Below are positions 56,667-64,000 of a DNA stretch of 64,000 nt, piece after piece (the stretch's first letter is position 1; every line of letters starts with the position of its first letter). Below the pieces are notes generated by a model. That model saw only the letters and a program-made list of their open reading frames with translations. It was not told the DNA's origin and did no database searches. The DNA comes from Anaerolineaceae bacterium (lineage in GTDB: Bacteria > Chloroflexota > Anaerolineae > Aggregatilineales > Phototrophicaceae), in assembly GCA_026708325.1 (NCBI GenBank), contig JAPOVC010000020.1, positions 1-64,000 on the forward strand. Direction: 5' to 3'. The position numbers and the translations under genes are program-made.

Positions 56667-57341
56667 TCAGGGTGTCGGGGTCAGGGTCACGCTGGGTGTG
56701 ACTTCCCACTCTCCTTCCATGTAATCGCTGTAGCCGCCGTAACCTTCCCAGCGATGCAACTCGGTCGTTTGCAGCAGCAGGTCCACGGAACTGGCTTCCA
56801 TGTATAACGCGCCGACCACTTCGCTGCCGGCGCTCACTACGCCCTCGGCGGTCCCGGCCACAAAGGCGTAAACGATCATTGACAGGTCCGGGTACACCAG
56901 GCTCACCACTGCCTGGTCCTCCGTGATCTCCTGCCCGGTCAACCAGGTCGGCTCCCCGTGGACCCCAAACAATTCACCCAGCGAATGTGTGGGCGCCGTG
57001 CGCAGGAATACCAGGGAAACCGTCTCGCCGTTCTCGGTGACCATCTGGCAGCACACCGGCGCGTCCGCACCCTGCTGCCAGGAGACCTGAATGACGCTGC
57101 TGTTCTCCGCCGGCCCCTGGGTCTGGATATTGTCGAAGTCCGGCTCGTCTTCAATGATGGTCAGGGCATCGGCCCAGGAGGTCTCACCCGGGGTGATGCC
57201 GCGAAAACAGGGCACGCCACAGGGTTCGCCCGTCAACAGGCCTTCATCTGTCAGAAGATTCTCGTCCCGCAGCATGGTCTCCGGCGAACAGGCAACCAGC
57301 AGCAGCAGCGTGGCGATCAGGCAAGGCAGGACTCGTGTCAT
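56667..57341 (-). CDS. Hypothetical lipoprotein
   Basis: The 224-residue product starts with a signal peptide ending LLLLVACSP, a clear lipobox. The mature part has a CGVPCFRGITPGETSW motif near residue 42-57, followed by a mixed beta domain and a short Thr/Pro tail (TPSVTLTPTP). I do not recognise a named family. The tail resembles the spacer of the other lipoprotein in this window. It would be anchored outside the cell. Its start has only a weak ribosome site. The 136 bases between it and the next gene upstream hold nothing I recognise. Confidence 0.72.
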   Translation of the reverse strand: MTRVLPCLIATLLLLVACSPETMLRDENLLTDEGLLTGEPCGVPCFRGITPGETSWADALTIIEDEPDFDNIQTQGPAENSSVIQVSWQQGADAPVCCQMVTENGETVSLVFLRTAPTHSLGELFGVHGEPTWLTGQEITEDQAVVSLVYPDLSMIVYAFVAGTAEGVVSAGSEVVGALYMEASSVDLLLQTTELHRWEGYGGYSDYMEGEWEVTPSVTLTPTP

Positions 57342-57477
57342 GGCGACGCCGCACCGCAAGCGGTGCTCTCCTTTTGTCCGAACCAGGGGCCGTGAAGCGC
57401 CCTCTGGCAGGCAAACTCGCTGGCCCGGTCGCAACAGGGACCGACGCTCAAACGGGGCCGCGGTATTGTAACGCAAC

Positions 57478-59580
57478 TCAGCCAGGGTTCAAGCGCGAGT
57501 ACAACAGGTCATAGGACCCCGTCGTCCCGCCATAACCCATGCCGTAGTGCGTGGCGAGGATGTAATAGCGCCCGTCTTCCAGCAGCACGTGCTCACGAAT
57601 GAGCGAATCCGTGTTTTCGCCAGCGATGGCGTCGTCATTGTCCGCCAGACGGAACCCCTGGGGATCCAACAGGGCCAGCGCTGTGTCCAGGCGACCGGCG
57701 GTGGCGACCATGCTCACGGTCACCACGTCCCCAGCCACACCCTCAATGGCATAGAGATCGAAGCTGTTTTCGTTGGTAATACTGCCGCTGACGCGCTCGC
57801 TGCTGGTCAGCAGCGGGGCTGTGTCAAACTCGGGCCGGAAATCCAGGGAGTCGAGGCTCAGAGTCTCCAGGCCCTGGCCACGAATGCCGACGAAGCCGCC
57901 CGCACCCGCCTGCGCCTGCCCGTCTACGCCAATGATGAAGCTGGTGACGTAGACCTGGTTGGCCACCGGTCGCGCCACGTGGCTGAAAACCGACGCGCCA
58001 TTGGCGAATGCATTGAGCGCAAAGGTGATGGGCGTGATGTCGTTGCAGGAGTTCTGGTGCCAGACTTCCACTTCGTAAAGTCCGGCCGTCAGGGTGCCTT
58101 CCGGCCAGTAGACATAGGAAACGGGATTACCTCCGGTGCCACTGCAGTTTACGTTGCCGGCCGCGGCCAGACGGCCGCCGCTGGGGACCTGGGGAATGTC
58201 GTCATAGATGGAATTACCGGCCGGATCACGCACCAGCAACTGCAGGTCCACGTTGTTGTTCCATGACAGAATGATCTCCAGATCACCCCCTGGCAGACCG
58301 AGGCTGAACGCGTCCGCGGCCAGCTCCCCTTCGACGGTGCTCAGCAGGATTTCGTAGTGTCCTTCCGTGCCGCCCAGTTCCTTGCCATAACGCGTGGCGA
58401 CGATCCGGTACTCCCCGTCGGCAAAGAGGCGGAAATTGCGAATGTCGGAATCGGTCGAAGAACCATCCTCAAGGTCGTCATTGGCGCTGAGCACGGTCCC
58501 GCTGCCATCCAGCAATTGCAGCAAGGTATCGAGGCTGCCGCTCGTAGCGGAGAGGCTGACACTGATTAACTCGTTGGCGCTGCCCGTGAAACTGTACACG
58601 TTGGCGGGCTCCGCCGAGGTGATCAGACCCGTCTGGACCTGATTGGCCTGAAGCGGAATCGCTGACTCAAGCTGCTCCTCAAGTCCGGCAGGGGTCAGGG
58701 TCTCGTCGGTGGCGACACCGCCGGCCCCCACCTGAAGCATGCCGGCTGTATCCACCCGTACGCTGCCCAGCCAGGTCTCGCCCGGCGCCAGGCTCCCGAC
58801 CAGGGCGGGGGCGTTCGTGTCGTCAAGACGCACGTCCACGCGAAAATCAGCCGCGCCGCTCGTCGGGCAGTCGCCCAAGGTCTGGTTGTAGACCAGAATC
58901 TCGTAACTGCCCGTGGGCAGGCCGCCTCCCGGCCAGTTCACGACTTCGGTGGGGAGGGCGCCACTGCGAGTTTCACAGACGCTGTTCACGTTTTCGCCAA
59001 ACACGCCTCCGCTCGGCGCGACAGGGCGTGAGAAATAGACGCTGCCACCGACAGGATCGCGAATCTCCAGGTCAAGATTGGCCAGGGATTCCCACTGCAA
59101 CTGGAACTGCAAACCGCTGATCGCCACCACTTCACCCGGGGCGAATACCGGCGCCGCGACTTCCTCCGTGGCAACTTGCTCTACAGGAGCCGGCTGCAGG
59201 TCAAAGGTCAAACTGAAGTCCAGCGTGCCGCTTTCAGGCAGACCACCCGGCGCCAGCACGGTCACGTAATAGCGGCCGGCTTCGGGCAGGGCGAACCCTT
59301 CCATGGCGACGCCGCTGGCCTGAGCCTGCATTTCACCATCGGCATCGGTGACCAGCAGTGACAGAACGGTTTCGTCATCGGCCTCTGCTGCCAGGCTGGC
59401 CAGATCGCCCGTTTCGCCGCTGAAAGTGTAGACCTGCGCCCCCATGTCCAGCGAAAGAGCGCCGCTTCGCACATCGCCGGGAAGCAGTTCTCGCGACTGC
59501 TGGGCCGAGAGGCTGGCGACCCCTGCGTACAACACGAAGACCATCAGCAACAGAAGTGCCCGCGTTCTCCGTCCCGACAT
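57478..59580 (-). CDS. Secreted multidomain protein with PPC-like and DUF2135-like repeats
   Basis: The 700-residue protein has a signal peptide (ALLLLMVFVLYAGVASLSAQ) and no catalytic domain. Three PPC (bacterial pre-peptidase) domains are visible at about 35-125, 310-415 and 600-698; the last two share SLDTLLQLLD/RLDTALALLD and GEYRIVATRYG/GRYYILATHYG. Between them lie two copies of another beta domain, at about 150-250 and 430-530, with DPxGxSxY, VPSGGRL, NxNC and WPxGxLxxGxYE. These resemble DUF2135. AGGAGGA precedes the ATG. It is probably a surface or matrix protein that binds polymers. Confidence 0.83.
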   Translation of the reverse strand: MSGRRTRALLLLMVFVLYAGVASLSAQQSRELLPGDVRSGALSLDMGAQVYTFSGETGDLASLAAEADDETVLSLLVTDADGEMQAQASGVAMEGFALPEAGRYYVTVLAPGGLPESGTLDFSLTFDLQPAPVEQVATEEVAAPVFAPGEVVAISGLQFQLQWESLANLDLEIRDPVGGSVYFSRPVAPSGGVFGENVNSVCETRSGALPTEVVNWPGGGLPTGSYEILVYNQTLGDCPTSGAADFRVDVRLDDTNAPALVGSLAPGETWLGSVRVDTAGMLQVGAGGVATDETLTPAGLEEQLESAIPLQANQVQTGLITSAEPANVYSFTGSANELISVSLSATSGSLDTLLQLLDGSGTVLSANDDLEDGSSTDSDIRNFRLFADGEYRIVATRYGKELGGTEGHYEILLSTVEGELAADAFSLGLPGGDLEIILSWNNNVDLQLLVRDPAGNSIYDDIPQVPSGGRLAAAGNVNCSGTGGNPVSYVYWPEGTLTAGLYEVEVWHQNSCNDITPITFALNAFANGASVFSHVARPVANQVYVTSFIIGVDGQAQAGAGGFVGIRGQGLETLSLDSLDFRPEFDTAPLLTSSERVSGSITNENSFDLYAIEGVAGDVVTVSMVATAGRLDTALALLDPQGFRLADNDDAIAGENTDSLIREHVLLEDGRYYILATHYGMGYGGTTGSYDLLYSRLNPG

Positions 59581-59756
59581 GGGTGTCCTCCTGAACTGGA
59601 CTGTTCGGGCCAGTGTACAGGAATCGCATCAGCAGCGCCATTGCCGGGCCGCCAGTTTCGATTGTCGGGCTTAACAATTCGATGCAGGAATTTGTGATCG
59701 CCGGCCGTGACATTCGCGAGGCATCGCGACCGGCCATTCGGTTGTGTCCGAACGCC

Positions 59757-59785
59757 CTGACGCAACAGGCTCTTTGCTGTACAAT
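59757..59785 (+). promoter_or_regulatory. Promoter of the class I aminotransferase gene
   Basis: CTGACG at 59757-59762 and TACAAT at 59780-59785 are 17 bases apart; the ATG is 34 bases further. The remaining part of this intergenic gap (59581-59756) shows only a TACACT on the minus strand at 59617-59612, a possible -10 box of the secreted protein gene. Confidence 0.55.
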
Positions 59786-59819
59786 GACGCGCAGTATCCA
59801 TTGCGGGGAGGAAGTCAGG

Positions 59820-60992
59820 ATGAAGGAGCTTTCCCGGCTGCTTGGCAGCGTACCCGGGTCGGCCACCATGGCCGTATCGGAAAAGGCGCGGCAAATGAGG
59901 GCCGCCGGCAAGGACGTGATCGGGTTGGGAGGCGGCGATCCCGACTTCGCCACGCCCGACCACATCGTGGCTGCAGCCTTTGCCGCCATAGAGGACGGTG
60001 CGACCCACTACCCGCCCGCAAAGGGTGTTCCGGAGGCCCTGACGGCAGTCGCTGCCAAGATGGCGCGCGAAAACGGCGTCGAAGTCGACCCCCTGAGCCA
60101 GATCATCATCACGCCGGGGGCCAAGTGGGCCATTCACCTGGCGCTCAGCGCGGTAACCAACCCCGGAGACGAAATCCTCTATCTTGAGCCCTGCTGGGCG
60201 TCCTACCCGCCCATGATTACGCTTAGCGGCGGCACGCCCGTGCCGGTCAGCCTGACGCCGGCGGACAACTACACCATCACGGCTGACGCCATACGGGCCT
60301 GTGTGACGGACAGGAGCAAGGCCCTGATGGTCAACTCGCCCAACAACCCCACCGGGCGGGTGATGACTGTAGAAGAGGCGAACGCCGTCGTCGAGGTGGC
60401 GCTGGAGCACGATCTCTACGTCCTCGCCGACGAGATCTACGAGCATCTGATCTACGACGGTCGGCGCAACATCTCGCTGTCGACCCTGCCCGGCATGGCG
60501 GAACGCACCCTGACGATCAACGGCGTGTCCAAGGCCTACGCCATGACCGGCTGGCGCATGGGCTGGCTGGTCGCGCCGGCGCCGATCATCGCTCTGGCCA
60601 GCAAACTCAGCAGCCAGGCCGTGTCGTCGGCCGCCAGCTTCACCATGCACGCAACAGCCGCCGCGCTAAACGGGCCGCAGGACTGCGTCGCGGAAATGTG
60701 CGCCTCCTATGCCGCGCGTCGCGATTTCATGGTCGAGGCCCTGAACGCCATCGACGGCGTCCACTGTCGCAACATCGAGGGCGCTTTCTACCTCTTCCCG
60801 TCCTTTCCCGGCAGCGACAGGGACAGCATTGAAATTGCGGAGTTTCTGATCGAGGAAGCCTTGATCGCCGGAACGCCGGGCGTCGCCTTTGGCAGCACCG
60901 GCGAAGGCCATATCCGCTTCTCCATCGCAACGGCGAAAGATGACCTGGAACGTTCGGCGGAGCGTCTGGCCCGGGTCGCGTCGCAACTCTGA
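59820..60992 (+). CDS. Class I/II PLP aminotransferase (aspartate aminotransferase-like)
   Basis: This 390-residue enzyme has the fold type I pattern GLGGGDPDFATP, YPPAKGVPEAL, NSPNNPTGRV, ADEIYEHLIYDG, the Schiff-base Lys in INGVSKAYAMTGWRMGW and the substrate-carboxylate Arg in GHIRFSIA. It most resembles aspartate or aromatic aminotransferases of subgroup I-gamma. GGGAGGAAG precedes the ATG. It converges on the M42 peptidase genes with only seven bases between stops. Specificity cannot be fixed from sequence. Confidence 0.9.
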   Translation: MKELSRLLGSVPGSATMAVSEKARQMRAAGKDVIGLGGGDPDFATPDHIVAAAFAAIEDGATHYPPAKGVPEALTAVAAKMARENGVEVDPLSQIIITPGAKWAIHLALSAVTNPGDEILYLEPCWASYPPMITLSGGTPVPVSLTPADNYTITADAIRACVTDRSKALMVNSPNNPTGRVMTVEEANAVVEVALEHDLYVLADEIYEHLIYDGRRNISLSTLPGMAERTLTINGVSKAYAMTGWRMGWLVAPAPIIALASKLSSQAVSSAASFTMHATAAALNGPQDCVAEMCASYAARRDFMVEALNAIDGVHCRNIEGAFYLFPSFPGSDRDSIEIAEFLIEEALIAGTPGVAFGSTGEGHIRFSIATAKDDLERSAERLARVASQL

Positions 60993-60999
60993 GCCAGGC

Positions 61000-62034
61000 C
61001 TAAAGCTGGCGCAAATACGCGAGCAGCAATTTGGTGACGTTGCCCAGGGACTCCGCCTTCGTGACCTCGTAACCATGGGAGTTGATGTAGGCGGGCCCGA
61101 AGCCCATCGTGCGCGCTGCCAGCCCGATGCGCTGGATTCCGCCTGCATCCGACCCGGCGAAGGGATAAACGACTTCCTGGGAGCCGATGCCCAGTTCTTC
61201 GGCCAAACGAATCAGGGTGTCGCAATCGGGGCGGCTGTTGCCCGGTTCCCCTACCCAGATCACCGGACGCGTGTCGAATTCCGTCGGCGTGTCCGGCGTC
61301 AGGGGTGACGTGTCAATCGCGATCACGATCTCCGGTTGCAGGAGCTGCGCCACGCGAATGGCGCCCAGGTAACCGGTCTCCTCGGCAGTGGGCGCCGAAA
61401 TAAAAATGTCCGCACCTGGGGGATCATTGACCAGCTGGCGCAAGGCGTCGATGACGATCAGCACGCCTACCCGGTTGTCAAAGGCGAATCCGCCCACGTG
61501 GTTGTTCGCCAGGCGCAACAGACCCTTGCGGCTGCGGGCCACCACCGCCCGGCTGCCAATTCGAACACCTGCGCGGCGCAATTCCGCGCGCGACATGCCG
61601 GTGAAAACGGTGACGTCTTCCCAGGCGGGCGTCCGCGTCCCCTTGCGGTATTCGCCCACAGGCCCGCTGCGCGTGTGGGTGGCGCCGTAGGACAGGACCC
61701 CCGGTACGATGCTGCCGTCGGTGGCGATGATATCCAGCGGCCCTTCGCCGTACTTCCATGGCCAGGGACCGCCAAGGGGCGCGACCTTCAGGACTCCATC
61801 GTCCGCCATGTGCGTGATGATCATCCCCAGTTCGTCCTTGTGGGCGGCGATCAGCACCTTTGGCCCGCCACCCGGGACCTGCGCGGTGATGTTGCTCATC
61901 CCGTCCTGCCAGACCCTTGCGCCCGTGGCTTCAAACTCGCGCAGAATGACGGCCTCGACCTCGCGTTCGTCGCCGATGGGCCCGTGCGCCCTGATCAACT
62001 CATCCAGCAGTTCCAGCATTTCTTCCTGATTCAT
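61000..62034 (-). CDS. M42 family metallopeptidase, tandem copy 3 in transcription order
   Basis: The 344-residue protein is an M42 glutamyl/leucyl aminopeptidase-like enzyme. The two-metal site is visible as His in AAHKDELG, Asp in FDNRVG, the Glu pair in AEETGYLG, Asp in AIDTSPL and His in NSHGYE. Such enzymes form tetrahedral dodecamers that trim peptides in the cytoplasm; some related proteins are cellulase-annotated. AAGGAGG precedes the ATG. It is the last of three homologous genes on the minus strand. Confidence 0.9.
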   Translation of the reverse strand: MNQEEMLELLDELIRAHGPIGDEREVEAVILREFEATGARVWQDGMSNITAQVPGGGPKVLIAAHKDELGMIITHMADDGVLKVAPLGGPWPWKYGEGPLDIIATDGSIVPGVLSYGATHTRSGPVGEYRKGTRTPAWEDVTVFTGMSRAELRRAGVRIGSRAVVARSRKGLLRLANNHVGGFAFDNRVGVLIVIDALRQLVNDPPGADIFISAPTAEETGYLGAIRVAQLLQPEIVIAIDTSPLTPDTPTEFDTRPVIWVGEPGNSRPDCDTLIRLAEELGIGSQEVVYPFAGSDAGGIQRIGLAARTMGFGPAYINSHGYEVTKAESLGNVTKLLLAYLRQL

Positions 62035-62123
62035 GGACCAGCCTCCTTGTGGAAGGGGTAGCGCGGCTGTTGCGCCAGTGGTCAACAGCTGCGTAGACAA
62101 GACTGGCATGGTACCGCAGCGGG

Positions 62124-63167
62124 CTAAAGTTGTCGCAGCCAGGCGAGCAGCAATTCCGTCCCGTTGACGAGGACGTCCGCCCTTGCGATTTCGTAGCCGT
62201 GGGAATTGAGGCGGGGGAAGCCCAGCGCCGCCGTGCGCTCCGCCAGGCCGATGCGCCGCACGCCGCCGGCATCCGAACCGGCGCTCTCGTAGACTACCGG
62301 CTGGGCCCCGAAACCCAGTTCATCCGCCAGGCGGACGAGGGCATTGCAATCGCCGAGAGAATTGGGAGAGGCCTCGTCGTACCAGACGACCGGCCGCGCA
62401 TCGAGGGTCGTCGGCGTATCCGGCGTGACCGGAGCGGTGTCCAGCGCCAACACAATATCCGGCCTCAACAGATGGGCCGCGCGCCGTGCGCCCAGGTAGC
62501 CGGTCTCCTCGGCGGTGGTCGCCACCAGATAGAGGTCGGCCGCCACCGGGCGTTGTACCAGATGGCGCAGGGCGAAAACCAGGCCCGTCAGCCCCATGCG
62601 GTCGTCAAGGGCGAAACTCCCGATGTGATCGCCAGGGAGAGCTTTCAGGCGCTTGCGGGAACGCGCGATGACGGCCCGACTGCCGACGTGGACGCCCAGT
62701 TGCGACAGTTCCGCCGGCTCCAGGCCGGTGAACAGGGTGACGTCATCCCATGTGGGTGTCCGTTCACCACGGCGAAACTCACCCATTGGGCCGCTGCGCG
62801 TGTGCGTCGACCCAAAGGACAGGATGGCGCTGACGACGCCTCCATTGTCAGCGATGACGTCGATCGGCCCCTCGCCATACTTCCAGGGGTAGGGGCCGCC
62901 AAGGCGTTTCACGCGCAGACGGCCGTCGTCCTCAATTTGGGAAATGATCAGGCCCAGCTCGTCCTTGTGCGCGGCGACCATCACGCGCGGCCCCTCGCCC
63001 GGAACGTGGGCGTAAATGTTGCTCATGCCGTCCTGCCAGGTGCGGGCCCCGCTGGCGCGAAACTCGCGCAGCACGACGGCATCGATCTCGCGTTCGTCGC
63101 CGATCGGGCCGTGACAGGCCAGCATCTCGGCCAGCAGCGCCAACATCTTTTCCCGCTTCAGTTCCAT
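62124..63167 (-). CDS. M42 family metallopeptidase, tandem copy 2 in transcription order
   Basis: The 347-residue paralog keeps all metal ligands: AAHKDELG, ALDDRMG, AEETGYLG, ALDTAPV and NSHGYE. Compared with its neighbours it has VVWYDEASPNSLGDCNAL in the substrate region, so specificity may differ. The start is at 63167 with GGCCAGG upstream. The 132 bases separating it from the next gene show no clear promoter, so the three genes are probably one transcript. Confidence 0.9.
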   Translation of the reverse strand: MELKREKMLALLAEMLACHGPIGDEREIDAVVLREFRASGARTWQDGMSNIYAHVPGEGPRVMVAAHKDELGLIISQIEDDGRLRVKRLGGPYPWKYGEGPIDVIADNGGVVSAILSFGSTHTRSGPMGEFRRGERTPTWDDVTLFTGLEPAELSQLGVHVGSRAVIARSRKRLKALPGDHIGSFALDDRMGLTGLVFALRHLVQRPVAADLYLVATTAEETGYLGARRAAHLLRPDIVLALDTAPVTPDTPTTLDARPVVWYDEASPNSLGDCNALVRLADELGFGAQPVVYESAGSDAGGVRRIGLAERTAALGFPRLNSHGYEIARADVLVNGTELLLAWLRQL

Positions 63168-63299
63168 CCTGGCCTGCCTTCACCCGACCGAAACCGGCCC
63201 TGGCAAAAAACGTTCCACGTCCAGCCTGCGCCATGCCCGCAACCAGGCACATACAGCGCATATCACCACAGCTGCCCGAATGCCCGACGGTGGCCCGCG

Positions 63300-64000
63300 T
63301 CATCTCACTTGGCGCAGGTAAGCCACCAGCAGTCGGGTCACGTTGCCGATCGCCTCGGCTTTCGTTATCTCATAGCCGTGGGAATTGAGGATAGCCGGCC
63401 CAAAGGCCATCGTGCGCGCCGCCAGACCGATTTTCTGCATGCCGCCGGCATCCGAAGCCAGCCAGGAGAACACGATGCCCTGGGCGCCAACGCCCAGCTC
63501 CTGGCCCAGGCGCATCAGGGTGTCGCAATCGGCCTTGGTGCTGTAGGCCCCGGCGGCCTCCGTGTACCAGATGACCGGCCGCGCGTCGAATTCGGTCGGC
63601 GTGTCCGGCGACAGTGGCGATATATCCAAAGCGACGATGATTTCCGGCTGGACCACCTGGCCCACGCGGATGGCGCCCAGGTATCCGGTCTCCTCGGCGC
63701 TGGATGCCGCGTAGTAAAGGTCCAGTCCGGTCGGCTCTTGCACGGTCTGCCGCAAGGCGTCGATCAGACTCACCATGCAAACGCGATCGTCCAGACCGAA
63801 GCCGGCGACGTGGCCGCCCGGAAGACGCATCAGGGGTTTGCGTTCATGGGCGATGATGGCGCGGCTGCCGATGTGAACGCCCTGCTCCAGCAGGTCATCG
63901 CGGGACTGGCCGGTGAACAGGGTGACGTCATCCCAGTCCGGCGTCCGCGTGCCGGCCCGAAACTCGCCGACCGAACCGCTGCGCGTATGGGTCGAACCGA
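63300..64000 (-). CDS. M42 family metallopeptidase, tandem copy 1, partial
   Basis: The frame is open to the right edge, so the N-terminal third, with the first metal His, is missing. The visible 233 residues start at GSTHTRSGSVGEFRAGTRTP and include GLDDRVC, AEETGYLG, ALDISPL, SDAGG and NSHGYE, matching the two downstream paralogs along their whole length. This shows that the tandem array extends beyond the window. The Cys and Met after the metal Asp (DDRVCM) are specific to this copy. Confidence 0.88.
   Translation of the reverse strand, partial: GSTHTRSGSVGEFRAGTRTPDWDDVTLFTGQSRDDLLEQGVHIGSRAIIAHERKPLMRLPGGHVAGFGLDDRVCMVSLIDALRQTVQEPTGLDLYYAASSAEETGYLGAIRVGQVVQPEIIVALDISPLSPDTPTEFDARPVIWYTEAAGAYSTKADCDTLMRLGQELGVGAQGIVFSWLASDAGGMQKIGLAARTMAFGPAILNSHGYEITKAEAIGNVTRLLVAYLRQVR

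Overview
This window is high-GC (mostly about 65% G+C), densely coding bacterial DNA with 52 genes or gene parts that I can support, about equally on both strands. No rRNA, tRNA, CRISPR array or insertion sequence is visible. The gene content best fits a Chloroflexota bacterium, perhaps Caldilineales-like. Reasons are the class II HMG-CoA reductase next to an archaeal-type HMG-CoA synthase, the many Gfo/Idh/MocA, phytanoyl-CoA dioxygenase-like and enolase-superfamily sugar genes, a consensus Gram-positive-type LexA box, lipoproteins with Pro/Thr-rich linkers, and the GTG and TTG starts. The phylum is an inference from gene content, not from a marker tree.

Layout. (1) 1-4.9 kb: a non-phosphorylative (Weimberg-type) pentose oxidation cluster. 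A divergent promoter serves an SDR sugar dehydrogenase and a FAH-family 2-keto-3-deoxy-acid dehydratase on one side, and a YjhG-type D-xylonate dehydratase with a 2-oxoglutarate-semialdehyde dehydrogenase on the other. (2) 4.9-8.8 kb: a heterodimeric ABC exporter. (3) 8.9-17.6 kb: a plus-strand catabolic run of aldo/keto reductase, unknown 96-residue protein, PhyH-like dioxygenase, galactonate-type dehydratase, TIM-barrel isomerase, two tandem Gfo/Idh/MocA oxidoreductases, NAD-dependent epimerase and class V aminotransferase. (4) 17.5-22.4 kb: formiminotransferase, another Gfo/Idh, a serine-palmitoyltransferase-like alpha-oxoamine synthase, a small membrane protein and a polysaccharide deacetylase. 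(5) 22.5-29.1 kb: the start of a mevalonate pathway (HMG-CoA reductase and synthase), a Gfo/Idh gene, then an AT-rich island with one HelD-like helicase gene, then a DUF35 OB-fold gene. DUF35 proteins usually partner archaeal-type HMG-CoA synthase and thiolase.

(6) 29.1-42 kb: core functions. These are a membrane pyrophosphatase, YraN, MiaA, an amidohydrolase fused to a CYTH domain, a membrane protein with a degenerate EEP domain, the moaC-moaDE-fabF-rnc operon, and divergent ftsY-prfB. (7) 42-56 kb: rpoC alone with its own promoter, leader and terminator; a glycoside-hydrolase-like lipoprotein; gyrA with a perfect consensus LexA box in its promoter region; a DUF3524 (QTMAN-like) glycosyltransferase; a bifunctional Rel protein; and moeA coupled to a VKOR-like gene. 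(8) 56-64 kb: an S1-domain protein, two exported proteins, a class I aminotransferase and three tandem M42 aminopeptidase genes, the last cut by the window edge.

The points most worth following are the LexA box at gyrA, the amidohydrolase-CYTH fusion, the low-GC HelD island that seems to have broken into the HMG-CoA synthase/DUF35 neighbourhood, the small uncharacterised gene coupled to the dioxygenase, and the stand-alone rpoC with a structured leader.
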